A stretch of 64,000 bases of DNA from Doryteuthis pealeii (lineage: Eukaryota; Mollusca; Cephalopoda; Myopsida; Loliginidae), in contig CM042150.1 in NCBI GenBank assembly GCA_023376005.1, forward strand, positions 74,184,131-74,248,130. Direction: 5' to 3'. Numbering within the stretch: position 1 is the first letter of the stretch; each line of letters begins with the position of its first letter. This document shows, piece by piece, positions 45,779 through 57,010 of the stretch. A program made the translations under genes and the position numbers. Under the pieces are notes generated by a model. That model worked only from the letters and a program-made list of their open reading frames with translations, was not told where the DNA came from and did no database searches.

Positions 45779-46345
45779 TTTTGTTTTGGTTTGGTTTGTT
45801 GAATTTAATGGCATGTCAATCCTTAGGTTATTTTATGCCAAAGATGTTTTGTTCTATTCATGCTTGATGGGTATTGAAAATTTCTTTTAAATGCAATTTT
45901 TTAAACACTTTTTTTTCTCAAAATGTCTTTTTTGCTATTTAACCCATAGTTGGGACCCTAACAAGTACTAATACTCCAGGTCAGAGTGGAACTGGGAGTA
46001 ATGGTGATGAAGGAGTACTCCACATTCCCCAGAGCTCCAATAGGAACTTTACCATTAGAAGCAGTTTAACATCATACCCAGGACACTAAGACCCTCAGCT
46101 ACCATCTTCTAGCACATATATGATAAAAATCGTTGGGGTTTGCCATAATGGCAATAGTGTTAGGACAATTATATAGGTGTTAGAGATTGATGGGACCAGC
46201 TGGTTGATTTCTGACCACCTGTCTAGCCTTAGTAAGGGCCAAAGTGGAGTGTTCCATATCATGGACTGCCTATCCTTAATCACCATGGGTCACCTCTCAC
46301 AGCCAACAAGTGGCATCATGGGGTGGGGGGGATTTTACACCTCTG
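45779..46345 (-). mobile_element. U retroposon, near full-length reverse copy
   Basis: About 567 bp. On the reverse strand it runs from a GC-rich start (complement of CCAACAAGTGGCATCATGGG), through NTPLWPLLRLD and TLLPLWQTPT in the frame 46,095-46,286, past the hallmark (complement of GGGACCCTAACAAGTACTAA), to the A/C tail (complement of GTTTTGGTTTGGTTTGTTGA). Confidence 0.8.
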
Positions 46346-46569
46346 TATAGGTGTAGTCAGTGAATTCTGCCCCATCCAGATTTTTGATGTTTCATTTAAA
46401 TTCTCTGGTGAAAAATCAAATTCCTAGTTTACTGCAGATCTCAATCAAATTTGTTAAAATTGAAAAAGTTTGATATGAAAATGATATAGAAAGAAGAGTG
46501 ACCTTTCATTTTTTTTTGAGGGGGGAACAGAACAGAATTTTATATGCAAAATTTTCCTTTAATGTAAAA

Positions 46570-46735
46570 TTGTATCCATGCATAGCATCCAGTTTCCATG
46601 CAGAGCTGATGACTGTAAATCCATGTTGGATGATCAACACTGGTGTGTCCATGTATAGAAGTCCACTGGAGACCATTGCTTATAAGTTTGTCTCTGGTTT
46701 TCCAGAAGATAGTGGTGTAGTTTTCCAGTGTCTTT
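46570..46735 (-). mobile_element. LINE-A, small 3' fragment
   Basis: CATAGCATCCAGTTTCCATG, CACTGGTGTGTCCATGTATA and TATAAGTTTGTCTCTGGTTT follow the order of 35,905-36,045, with further divergence. The nominal forward frame here is not a gene. Confidence 0.65.
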
Positions 46736-46784
46736 TACCCGGGGTTGTCCATCTTTTTGCTTACCTACGATCATAGTTTTCTTT

Positions 46785-46945
46785 ACTTTCTAGCCTGGTT
46801 ATCCACCACTATAGCTTGAGAGCCCAATTAGCCCAACTATTTTGCCCATAGCTGCTCGGGGCATTAGTGTGAAGTGGCTACAATATGAATGTGGCTCACC
46901 TATTCCATTTTCTGCACCAATAATCATTATACCACTTCACCTTTT
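46785..46945 (-). mobile_element. SINE-1, internally deleted
   Basis: TTTCTAGCCTGGTTATCCAC, GAGAGCCCAATTAGCCCAAC, TTGCCCATAGCTGC, GGCATTAGTGTGAAGTGGC, and head complement TTCCATTTTCTGCACCAATA. Confidence 0.75.
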
Positions 46946-47664
46946 ATAACAAGTTTATTAACAATGCAAAAAAAGTAGTTGTAACTATAGAATACTTGAT
47001 AGGGTGTTGGAGAGCATATTCTGTATTTGTCAAGTAGAGAAGATTATTTGAGATGACGAAATTTAAACATTATTCAGTTGCCAATTAGTTAGAGAAGATA
47101 ACTTGAATAAAATGCACATAAAAAAGTTATATAAAAATGTTAACTTGACAAATTCCAATCAATTTTAGGGAGAAAAAGTTAAATTTAAATTTGAACCAGA
47201 ATTACTAAATTGTCTTTAGTGGAGATTTACAGACTAAATTGACAATTTTTACAGTTCTGTAAATTGAAATTTCAGTTTTAATTCATATTTCATTTTTATT
47301 TGCAATGTTGTTAAAAATTCTGATAATGGAAAATTTTTAAAAATAAGAGGAAAAAAATAAATATGTTGATTATTTTATGTAATTTCTGAAAATGCAGAAT
47401 CTTCCACTACAGACCATCTTACAATAATTCAACAAATGAATTTTTTTGACTTTGTTTTTGTCATTGTCATCATCAGCAGCAGCAGAAGAAGAAGAAGAAA
47501 AGAGCTGGAGCTATGACGATCAAATTTCTGATGCTCCCAAATGGAACCCAAGATTAAAATTTTTGCATATTGGTATTTGAATATTCCAAGAAGTTAAATC
47601 TTTTACTTTAAAATTTAGAATCCAAATATACATAACTAAATATCTTATATAATAAAGTGATAAC
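46946..47664. other. AT-rich interval without a gene
   Basis: Holds a short GCA then GAA trinucleotide patch (about 47,475-47,502). Nothing else. Confidence 0.5.
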
Positions 47665-47995
47665 ATATAGACATTTAGACTGTGCTCTAGATGTCCAGAT
47701 TTTTTCTAGACAAGTCAGTGACAATTTAATACAGTATTATGAAGTCAGTCTTGATGACTTTTTATGTGAAAGAATATTTAGTAAAACACAGGATTGTACA
47801 AGTGTGGCACCTTCCATACTTACAAGATCTAGTTCAGTGTGGCTTTTTCTTATCTCTTGAATTATAAATTCCCCTCAAGGATTTGAGGATATGAAGGATA
47901 TTAAAAGGAAAGAAAAAGACTGCTATAGCCACATGATATACGACTGGAAACTAAAAAAAAAGTATGTACCAAAATATTAAAAAACTTATCCTAGT
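47665..47995 (+). mobile_element. Mar-2 mariner, 3' half
   Basis: About 47,766-47,864 reads VKEYLVKHRIVQVWHLPY, then LQDLVQCGFFLSLEL and a stop. This corresponds to the family's V.EFL.KH.IPQVPHPPYSPDLAPCDFFLFPKL block: the third catalytic aspartate (QDL for SPDL) is kept, but the CD after it is CG. A frameshift leads to KFPLKGFEDMKDIKRK. The right end (complement of about 47,964-47,995) resembles the Mar-2 terminus; no left terminus is seen. Confidence 0.75.
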
Positions 47996-48692
47996 ATATC
48001 TATATTTATAATTCCTTTTGTATTGGTGTGTTTTATAGGCTTCTCAGCATTTGGACCTCATGAATTGAAATAGTATGTGGCCTGCTTTGGTCATTAGGAA
48101 GGTTTAAGGTCACTCAGTGGCACTCAACAACTGGCGGATGGTCTAAAATTTGTGTTTTGGGGCCATTATCTTTGGAAAAATCTCAAGCATTTTAACAAAT
48201 GCAAGGGAGACAACCTTTAGTTATTCTAGTTATTAATTATGATAAATGGGTAAATAAAGTTTTTTCTTTAATATAGATATAACTCATTTTTACCACTGGA
48301 AGAAAAGCATTTTTTAAATTTTGACATGAAATTATATTTTTATGTCATGTAGAACTATAAAAAATGCTTTAAAAGATTTGTTTACATATTACATAAGATG
48401 GTGGCCAAACATTTTATAAACTAACATAATTTAAAAAAATGATGTTGGTAAAATTGAGATGAGATGAAGAAAATTCCATATTTTTGTTCCTCCACAAAAA
48501 ATAAAATATTTATTCAATTTCTGAAAAAGAGAGCTTCCCAGTCATATTCCTGAGATATCTTGACCCTAAGTTTTTACAATGGCACCAGATTGATTATCAG
48601 AAAGATAAATCAACAAGTTATTGAATTTCAACATTATAATAAAACCCAAGATAAAGAATTTTCTCATGAACAATGCTGGATATTTCACTAGT
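47996..48692. other. AT-rich interval without a gene
   Basis: Nothing recognised. Confidence 0.5.
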
Positions 48693-48716
48693 ACATATAT
48701 ATATATATATATATAT

Positions 48717-49762
48717 ACAGGGTGAAGATGGTATTTGAAGACACATGAATTTTAGATTAATACTTTATTGGATTAACCTTTACTTCATTTCTTTTTCAGA
48801 AATCAATAATGACAGACCTTATGTTAACTAACAAAATGAAAAGACATGCTGTATTTGTGGCATCAAAGGATGATCATGAAAATTTAGAAATTGCAAGTTT
48901 TCTTAAAGTTACAACATTTTTTGTACACAAGGTTCGTAAAGAGCTAGAAGATGAAAATGACATTACGCCTATCAAAAAGTTAAAAAAACAAAACCATTCT
49001 AAATGCTCTGAATCAATGAGAACACTTGAATTTATTCCCAAAGTTAAGTGGGCAATTGATGACAATCGAGGTCAATCAATGAGGTCAACTGCAAAAAGTT
49101 GCATGTGTCTGAAAAAAACAATCAGAAATGTTGTTCATGAGGATACCAATCATATGTGATGTAGAGAGGTCGATTCCTTTAAGAAAAAACAAAAGAAAAC
49201 TGCTTGACTTTTAAACAAACTCAAAAATCCCACAAAAGTTGGCATGGCTTGGTTTTTCTCAAATGAGAAAAATTTTGATCAAGACCAAAAATTTAACAGA
49301 AGAAATGACAGATGTCTATGTTCAGTTCCATCCAAGGTGCCTAGAGTTATGCATACAAGATTTCCTTCAAGTGTCATTGTTTTGGTCGTTGTTAGCAAAG
49401 AAGGACATGCTATGCCTCCACACCTTTTCCCCACAAAGTCTTAGAATAAATGCTGCTGCTTACATTGAGGGTTTAGATAAATTTGTCAAGTCTTGGATCA
49501 ACAGTGTATGCAATGGAAGCCCTTACATCTACCAACAAGACTCTGCTCCATCCCACAAGGCTCAAAGGATACAAGAATCGATGGCTGACAGTCTATATGA
49601 TCACATCACCCCCCAAAAAATTTGTCGCCCTAGCTCTCCAGATCTCAGAGCTTGCAACAGATTACAACTTCATTATTGATGATAGTGGTGGATTCATTGA
49701 ATGAAATTACTCAATTCTTAATTAACTTTTAAATCTGTCCTTGAATGCCGTCCATGCCCTTT
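48717..49762 (+). mobile_element. Mar-1 mariner-type transposon with terminal inverted repeats, inactive
   Basis: The left terminus CAGGGTGAAGATGGTATTTG (48,718) pairs with the right terminus read in reverse (AGGGCATGGACGGCATTCAA, complement of 49,741-49,760) at about 15 of 24 positions, most differences being transitions. Both ends sit in TA repeats, as expected for TA-target insertion. The transposase starts MTDLMLTNKMKRHAVF (48,809), with SFLKVTTFFVHKVRKELED as a helix-turn-helix-like block, until a stop at 49,157. Then WFFSNEKNFDQDQKFNRRND (first catalytic D changed to N), VPRVMHTRFPSSVIVLVVVS and GHAMPPHLFP; after a frameshift near 49,435 AAAYIEGLDKFVKSW and YIYQQDSAPSHKAQ (second D kept), then SSPDL. 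About 100 codons after SSPDL are missing before the ending GGFIE. Confidence 0.9.
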
Positions 49763-50023
49763 AAATATATATATGAAAGCTGAGCGAATCAATCTTTGTC
49801 TCCTAAAGGCTTTTTTATTGTTTAGTTTAATTACACAAAAGTTATATTAAAATATTCCTTAGTTTTAGGATTTAGTTAGGTTTTTAAAAAATTCCATTTT
49901 AATTGGTTCTAATTAGTTGTAATTTGTAATTAAGTCAAAAACTTACCAGTCTCTTACTTGACATTCTGCCTATCACTTTCACCCTGTCATCTCCTCATTA
50001 TATATGTTAGTTTCTCAGTGAAC

Positions 50024-50024
<1 letters not shown>

Positions 50025-50076
<52 letters not shown>
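50025..50076. repeat. (GA)n microsatellite
   Basis: About 26 GA units. Confidence 0.95.
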
Positions 50077-50079
<3 letters not shown>

Positions 50080-50305
50080 GAAAGTTATGAAATGTATTTG
50101 TATATTACATTTCATAAACAGCCAGCCGGGCCAATAATAAATTCAAATTAGGTCAAACGTTCCCTTTCTTAGAAATCTTACAAAATGATTTTAATGTTTT
50201 TTTTTTTTTAATTCTCTGGTGATATTTATCTATTTGATTTAATTCACTTTTCCCTAATCCCTATTATCTACCCAATGGGTGACCCAATGGTTCATGTTTT
50301 ATCTA

Positions 50306-50306
<1 letters not shown>

Positions 50307-50342
<36 letters not shown>
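50307..50342. repeat. (TA)n microsatellite
   Basis: About 18 TA units. Confidence 0.95.
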
Positions 50343-50345
<3 letters not shown>

Positions 50346-50418
50346 TTCTTTCTTTCCACATTATAAATTTTTATACTTCAGTCACTTTGTTTTCTTTCTT
50401 TTTCTTTCATCTTTTCAG

Positions 50419-50500
50419 TGATTTGAGAGGATTTCAGTCAACTGATGTTCCTGTGTTCTCAACCACCAATATTACTGATGCCACCATTGAGAATCTATAA
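50419..50500 (+). CDS. Candidate terminal coding exon (weak)
   Basis: A strong acceptor (long C/T tract ending CATCTTTTCAG at 50,418) is followed by 27 codons ending in TAA at 50,500: DLRGFQSTDVPVFSTTNITD, then ATIENL. Base composition is more balanced than the flanks. No matching upstream exon or polyadenylation site was identified, and I recognise no homologue. It may equally be chance. Confidence 0.2.
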
Positions 50501-51424
50501 ACAAATTAAAGTGATGGTTCATCTGTAAATTATCATATAATTTATATTTGAATTATAAATTTAATAGATTCAAAATTTGATTTTCTTAACTGGAAAAATA
50601 AGATAATATTAATTTATTCTCAAAGGAGATAGATTAGTAATATGTACAGTGAATCAGCAAGAGTTTTAGTTTTAGCCACTGTTTATTGTATGACATAATT
50701 CTGAGGCACATGATATATTCAATACTGAAAAAGAGAAAAATGAAAAAGGGAGTAAAATGATTATCTTTTTAGTTTAAACATTCTTTTCCACATCTCCATG
50801 GTGATAGGGAAATATAAAAACTTAATATCGAATAAGAATTACCTGAGGTTGTACAGATGTTTGATCTGCTGATTGAACAATTTGAACCACATGACACATT
50901 AACAGCCATGAGTCAATTGGAAGGTCACATTGATTTGAAGGGAAAAGAAAATGAGACAGAAAAAAAATGGTAATCTGGAAAAAGTTGTATTGATTTGAAA
51001 GAGGGAGAGAAAATATGAGAGAGAAAAGCAAAAAGAATGATAAGTGTGACTTTATTTTATTTATTTTTTATTTTTCTTGTTAAAAATGGACCAAATTGCA
51101 AGATTTTTGGCTGAGTTTCTCTTTTGAAATGTATTCCATATTTTTTAAAATTCTTTGCTGTTAATTTAGACTTTCTTGTGCTGAAAATTCTGTTATCTGT
51201 GCTTAGTTTTTATTTTTAACATTAAAAAACAAAAAAAAACTAAGCCAACTCATTTCTTAAACATTACCTTCCAGTGTTTGACTTTTAGTAGACTTTTTAC
51301 TTGATTTACTCTTTGATACAATCCTTTACTAATTTTTTTCACCTGAAACCTGAAGTAAATGAATGAAGTTATTGAGAATATTGAATTATTTTAATCTATA
51401 AAACTTTTCATATCATAACTGGAG
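50501..51424. other. AT-rich interval without a gene
   Basis: Nothing recognised. Confidence 0.5.
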
Positions 51425-52870
51425 TCCAAGTGACAGCAAATCCTTTTAGCTCTCTAGTGCAGTATATTTTCCTTGTACTCTTTTCCATGTTCTTAGGGAT
51501 TGTTCCATGGTCTCTGACTATGATTGGTATCACTGTCACCTTTATATTCCTTTGTTTTTTTTTCAGTTCTCTGGCAAGGTCCAGTAATTTATTCTGTTTT
51601 TTTTTTAATATTTCTTTAATTTCACTATGTGATCTGCTGGAATGGTAAAGTCAATTAGCAGACATTATTTTCTTCTTGTTAACAAGGTTGGTTCTTCTAG
51701 GTGGGATTGGGTGATCCATTTTAATCTTAAAATCCCAGAGATTGATGTGTCTCATTTTCCAGGACAAATTCTGTTCGGTGCATGTATTATTGGTATGTAT
51801 GGTTAAAATGAAGTATTTTTCACAGTACCAAGCTGATTATCTTCTCCACAGAGAAGTCATGCTCTTGTCTTGTACTCTTTCTGTATTTGTTTTTCTGCTT
51901 TTTATGTCAATACAAATTAATTGAAATAGATCACTAAGTAGGACTGAGCCTATTCTAGTAATGACCAGCCCAAGTGGAGATTTAAGAGGTTTGAATTGAG
52001 AGTTTTCCTTCTAGACTGGTTGCCTAACCAAGGTTAAAGAGCTGTCTGCCCTACTATTTACCCATAGCTGGAGGGAGAATAGTTGGATTCATACTTTTCC
52101 CAAGGATATTAGAGCTATGTGAATTGTGGCTTCGTCCAGGATTTGAACTCAGGTCAACAAGTCCATTTCCTACAAACCTAACCACACGCCTCCCCCCTAA
52201 GATATAAGATTGATAAATATAAGATATACATATTGTTATGATTTGTTATGATGACTTCAAGCATCTTTAAAGAGTCAATAATCTAAAAATATAGAACTAT
52301 ATCCTCTACCTTCTAAAAATAAATCCTGGCCATACATAGGTTGATATATTTTCCCTTACAGTTAAATAGGTCTTAGTGCCTTGAGATTTTTTTCCAGCAG
52401 CATTTTTGTTTGAGTGGTTGCAAGTTTTTCTCCATATGTGCATGAGTCTTCTTAGCAAGAATGTTAGTCAATAGTTTTCCTGAAGAGATTCACACAGGCA
52501 ATTGGTCTATAATTTCCTACTTTTGTACCTTTTGATGGTGTCTTTCATGACAAGTTTGATTGTGATCTCAAATATTCAATCACAAACACTTCCGTTAGTT
52601 CAATAGCTGTTAAAGTGAAATACAAAGCATTCATGTATTGAATTGAATTATTGGCATCAGATTCAGATTATTCCCAATTAGTTAAACCAGTCATTTCAGC
52701 CTTAATGTCATCATTGGTGATGGATGAATAGGAACTTGTTTTAAGATAGCTAAGCTCTGTCTTTTCACATCTGCTCACCATGCAGCATGGTGATTGTGAT
52801 TAGTTAGTTTACTCCACAGTTTTGACCAAAACCTCTCTACTCCTTCAGGATTTAATGTTAAACAACTTTT
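51425..52870 (-). mobile_element. LINE-B, longest copy (RT domain to C-terminus), split by a SINE
   Basis: Reverse strand, 5' to 3'. From 52,858: LNPEGVERFWSKLWSKLT, NHNHHAAW (pre-RT block FW..LW.....HN..A.W). About 52,530-52,480: KVGNYRPIACVNLFRKT, the RT motif NYRPI.C...L.K. About 52,478-52,375: LTNILAKKTHAHMEKN, LKQKCCWKKISR (normally Q.GC....RG). The YADD region is missing. A SINE-1 occupies 51,925-52,195. Then 51,860-51,640: NLWDFKIKMDHPIPPRRTNL, VNKKKIMSAN, FTIPADHIVKLKKY (RRPD block and its neighbours), and 51,600-51,430 the decayed IP.I.GS..IP..L block. Multiple stops. This copy links the RT domain to the C-terminal blocks seen elsewhere in the window. Confidence 0.8.
51925..52195 (-). 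mobile_element. SINE-1, alternative-tail subfamily, nested in LINE-B
   Basis: Same structure as 14,482-14,775, including the 3' segment AATTGAAATAGATCACTAAG and GCCTATTCTAGTAATGACCA. Body TTTGAATTGAGAGTTTTCCT, CTATTTACCCATAGCTGG; head complement CGTCCAGGATTTGAACTCAG, AAGTCCATTTCCTAC. Confidence 0.85.
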
Positions 52871-53499
52871 ACTATGATCTCTTAAAGTATAGTGAATTAT
52901 TTTGGTTGATATTAAAGCTGAAATTCTGTTCTGAGGGATTCAATATATAGTTGAAACTTTAAGAGATTTTTAATGCAAATCTTTATCTTGACTTCCTCCA
53001 TAACTGCATAGAAATCTTTCTCTTAGATTTTATATTTTCATTCTAATACATTTTTGATTGACATGTTTATATTTTTCCAATTACCTATGAACCAACTTTT
53101 AACCCTCTCAAAATCCCTACAGCGATTTTTCTTTCTATTAATGTGATGCAACTGGTTTCCAACCTATCTCTCTCTCACTGGCTAACCAACCTCCCTCAAA
53201 GTTGTATTTGATTTTTAAAAGGAAGTCAGCTGATGGCTTTACTTATAAACATAAAGGTCACAGGTCAACAAAGTAAAAAGAAACAAAGTCAAGAATAGAA
53301 TCACATAGTCATTGTTATTGATGACTTTACTGATTCACTCAAACCACAACTGGTGGTATTGTAAGATACTGTTGGGATGCTCTGGCTTAATGGTAATGTT
53401 GCTTTGACCATAAAACCATGGCTGATCCCAAATCTCTCATTTGATGAAGACCTTGGTTGCACAGCTGTAATTTCTGGGTATTTTTCCAACATATGTATG

Positions 53500-53504
53500 T
53501 ATGT

Positions 53505-53550
<46 letters not shown>

Positions 53551-53552
53551 CA
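53500..53552. repeat. (CATA)n(TA)n microsatellite
   Basis: About seven CATA/GTAT-type units followed by about eleven TA units. Confidence 0.95.
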
Positions 53553-53556
53553 ATCA

Positions 53557-53612
53557 TGTTATTACTACTGTATGGCTGCACTTGGACTCTAATGAAATAC
53601 TAAAAAATAATG
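53557..53612 (+). mobile_element. LINE-A scrap (about 55 bp)
   Basis: GTTATTACTACTGTATGGCT, GCACTTGGACTCTAATGAAA corresponds to 15,777-15,838 of LINE-A and encodes LLLYGC.WTLMK. It abuts a microsatellite. Confidence 0.6.
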
Positions 53613-54479
53613 CTTTCATTTCCTTTTTATTAATGCTGAGAAATATTTGTCCTTCCATTTTATTATTTAGAAATCCTTTTTTTTCTATTTTACTACCTAA
53701 CTTTTAAAATTCACTGACCTCACAGCTTGTTTAACTGCCCCTTTAATACTATTATACATATACACATATATATGTCATGCCTATATGCATAAACACACAT
53801 ACAGATACTTACATCTACATGCACATGCATCATTGTTGCACACAAAATATGTGCATCTAGAGACAGAGGAGATTATAATGTCATGACTTGTCTTTTCCAC
53901 CAAGATATGTTTTTCTTTCTCTTTCATTCTCTCTTACCAACAACCACTACAGACACTTGTATTAAGTTTCTGGGTTTAGTGATGTTGGAAATTTTCACCT
54001 ACTTTAGTACTCCAACTTTCTGAGTTTGGATACAGACCTAAGTCCAATCAACATACCTCAAATTCAAAGATTCCTGTGGTTCACTGAGAAAAATAATCTC
54101 AATAATCCTATTCAAGATATTAAATTCCACATCATTTAGATCCAGAGGATCTACAGCCTTACCAATATCAAGATATCTCTTCTCAGCTCTTTTCCCTGTC
54201 CACATTACAGCCAGGTTCATTTTCTGCTTGCATGTCTTCATTTTCTAAGGAGCTATTGTGATCTTCGCCATCTTTATCTACCTGTTCCTGGTCTTCATCT
54301 ACCTCACTCATTATCATTCATTGTATCTGATCTACCTCTGTTATTATTATTATTATTATTATTTTATCTTTTTGCTCTCTTTCATTTTTGCAAAATCCAT
54401 GAGATGACAGGTTCTTGTTCTTGTCAATCAATACTATTATTAGTATTATTATTATTATTTCTCTTGACAAAACCAGTCA

Positions 54480-54865
54480 TAATATGTAATGTTAACTGAA
54501 GTCCAAGTGATGGCAATTCTCCTCAACTCTCCAAGATCCTTCTCAGTATTCTAGCTTTTCTAACCAGTGCTGTGGTCCAGAGAATTTCAATCCTTCCAAA
54601 GACCTCTAGTTCTCTAATTCTTTTCCAGTTCTTTTGGATAATTCCAATGACTCCAACTATAATTGGTATTGCCATCTTCATGTTCAATAGGTTTTAAAGT
54701 TTTAAAGTTTTGGTATTTTCCCCATTTTTCACTTTCCTTTCCTTTCACTCTGTCGTCTGCTGGTGTGGTAATATCCACCAGTCTACAAGTACTTTTTTTC
54801 TTGTTACAAATTCTACCAGGGAGTCCAATTATCTTCAGGAGTATTGAACGTTTCTTCACAGAGGT
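54480..54865 (-). mobile_element. LINE-B, C-terminal fragment
   Basis: The reverse frame 54,859-54,614 gives LPGRICNKKKSTCRLVDITT, PADDRVKGKESEKWGKY, then HEDGNTNYSWSHWN: the block after RRPD (INKKKRTC.LVD.AVPAD.R.K..E.EK..KY). After a frameshift about 54,670-54,500 encodes IPIIVGVIGIIQKELEKN-like sequence and the decayed C-terminus. Confidence 0.8.
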
Positions 54866-55569
54866 ATGACATGTTTTTAGAAGCTCCGTAAAATGGATTT
54901 TTCTAACCTATTTTTTAACGTAATTTCATTATTACTTATTTTAATTTTGATCTTTTAATGTAAACATTGATAGTAAATATAATAATTTTGATTTGTAATT
55001 TGATATATTGTAACATTCATGAAATATAATTTTAATGTATAATTTTAATACTTTAATGTATAAAAAAATTAAATGTAGATTTAATTCTAATATATATCAC
55101 TCAAATTTAATTCATAGGCATATGTATCATTTATTATCATTAGTGCTATAAATTCATTAAATATAATGGTATCCATATATTTGTTTTTAATAATGTTGTA
55201 TTAATTATTAACTCAAATTTATAAGGAAACATCTCAGTGTTGTTGTTGTTAATGATTATTATGGTTCACCTTAAATAATTAGTATACTCATTAGAAAATG
55301 GTAAATTGTTGCTATTATAACTGAGTAAATAATAAGAAGCTGAAGATATTATTAGAAAGAAGTAAACAAAAGCAAATATTGATAATTCAAAGAATAATAT
55401 TGATTTAATCATGCAAAAGATTAAGAGGATATAAAAATACTTCTTAGAAAATAGGCTTATGAAAGGCTTTAAAAGCTCAAATATGAAAATATGCTAAGTT
55501 GGTATTTTCCCAGTTATCAGCAACTTAACGAGATTAAAGACACAACTTTTCAGCTATTATCTCCTCAGG
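54866..55569. other. Very AT-rich interval without a gene
   Basis: Nothing recognised. Confidence 0.5.
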
Positions 55570-55668
55570 CCATTTTTAGGGTCTACCATAGGTGGTAACC
55601 TTTTGGGAATTTCAAACAGAACTCTTTATTCAATGCACGGTATAGATTATTCTCATTCATATGAGTTA
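55570..55668 (-). mobile_element. SINE-4 fragment, reverse
   Basis: GGAATTTCAAACAGAACTCT, TTATTCAATGCACGG, TAGATTATTCTCATTCATA: central body reversed. Confidence 0.5.
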
Positions 55669-55709
55669 ATTCTTCCTTAGCCTGAGACTTAGAAAGTCCA
55701 CTATGAATG

Positions 55710-55712
<3 letters not shown>

Positions 55713-55764
<52 letters not shown>

Positions 55765-55790
55765 AAGAGAGAGAGAGAGAGAAAGAGAGA
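55713..55790. repeat. (TA)n(GA)n microsatellite
   Basis: About 24 TA units then an impure GA run. Confidence 0.95.
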
Positions 55791-55854
55791 TTCTGGTCTA
55801 GTTGAAGAGGTAGATAAAATGATATTAGCTTTAAGGCTTCAAGTTACTGCCACT

Positions 55855-56190
55855 AAACTGCCCAATGGGAAAATGGCCTAGAGGATATGAGCATTAGTTA
55901 AAGTGTATCTAGTTATCTGGTAGTGGTCAGTTCAATCCTTGGACTCAACATAAAAAGATATATACTCTGGTTCAATGGAAGTGACAGGTAAATGACATTT
56001 GAAGGATGAATTAACTGATGTGATATATGGACATTAAAATTGACAGCAAAATAAGAAAAATCAATGGATTGAATAATGTATTTAGTCTGAAATTTCCAGC
56101 AGGTAAACAACTAGGAAGAAGGTAGGAAGATACAACAGTTGAAATGCTGTGACTATATAATAACTATAATAATGCGGACACTGGTTATAA
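55855..56190 (+). mobile_element. SINE-4, near full-length
   Basis: Head with GGCCTAGAGGATATGAGCA and B box GGTCAGTTCAATCCTTGG; body GTTCAATGGAAGTGACAGGT, AATGGATTGAATAATGTATT, GTCTGAAATTTCCAGCAGG; tail GAAGATACAACAGTTGAAAT, GCTGTGAC, ATAATGCGGACACTGGTTAT. About 335 bp. The tRNA head is diverged. Confidence 0.75.
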
Positions 56191-56520
56191 TACAAACAAT
56201 AATATTTAATCATGGAAAAGAATGAAAGGTTATAGCTATGCTTCTTAGAAAACCATATACATTTTAGATGAGTGTATGATTATAGTATCAATATGTGTCT
56301 TTCTAAGAAATAAATTAGAAAATATATTCTAAACATTGGCCAGAGTATCTTTTAAAGACTCAAAGGGGGTTTATGCATGTAATCAGATATCTATTTGACT
56401 TAATTATATTGATAGAAATGTGGATAAGGTTCTTTGTTATTTTTATTTATTTAGATCACTAAATATTGACATCCAAATGTTGTCTTAGAAATAACTGAAA
56501 TTTGTTCTTTGACTTATTCT

Positions 56521-56595
56521 GTTGTTGATTTTGATTTTGATTTCCATGGTAACAGTGGTGCTATATCCAAGAGCAGATAATCAAATATCTCATAC
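56521..56595 (-). repeat. R2 short unclassified repeat, copy 3
   Basis: On the reverse strand TATTTGATTATCTGCTCTTG, then CTGTTACCATGGAAATC, in the same order as the two forward copies. Confidence 0.4.
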
Positions 56596-56789
56596 AACAT
56601 GATAAATGTATCTATATGCATCTCTAAAATTTATTATTAAGGCTGTAAAAACAGTGAGTGATTTGCATTGATGTAGATTTTATGAGTATAGCAAAGAGGG
56701 CCTGGTTCATTGTTGATGTAAATGCATAATCAATGGTAGCAATTGTAGAAAAAAGGGGTTTAGTCAATGAAGACTTGCTCTATTCATCT

Positions 56790-57010
56790 ACTAGTGAGAA
56801 AAGAGTAAAACAATGTCATTTAGTGGATTTTGCTATAAAGTGAATAAATACATAAATGGTGATATCAATTGTAGTTGGTGCCTTTGGAATGGTCCCCAAA
56901 AGCCTAGAAAAGAGACTGGAAGAACTGGACAATAGTTAGAAGAGACCTGAGGAGACTTGCTGTCACTCAGACTTCAGGGAAATATCACCAGTTAAAACTG
57001 ATATCAAAAA
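56790..57010 (+). mobile_element. LINE-B, short C-terminal fragment
   Basis: CATTTAGTGGATTTTGCTAT (HLVDFA), then after a deletion GGTGATATCAATTGTAGTTG to CTAGAAAAGAGACTGGAAGA (ISIVVGAFGMVPKSLEKRL) and AGGAGACTTGCTGTCACTCA (RRLAVTQTS). Confidence 0.8.

Larger units (their letters stand above)
49765..50418. other. AT-rich interval with microsatellites
   Basis: (GA)n at 50,025-50,076 and (TA)n at 50,307-50,342, then a pyrimidine-rich stretch (50,343-50,416). No gene. Confidence 0.6.
52871..54479. other. Interval without a gene, with microsatellites
   Basis: CATA/TA tract at 53,500-53,552; TTA repeats at about 54,341-54,364 and 54,433-54,460. Frames overlapping the CATA tract are artefacts. No other repeat recognised except the LINE-A scrap at 53,557. 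Confidence 0.5.

Noticed and set aside
49239..49435. First half of the 146-codon forward frame
   Set aside because: Here the transposase reads in the other frame (WFFSNEKNFD); only the part after the frameshift at about 49,435 is genuine.
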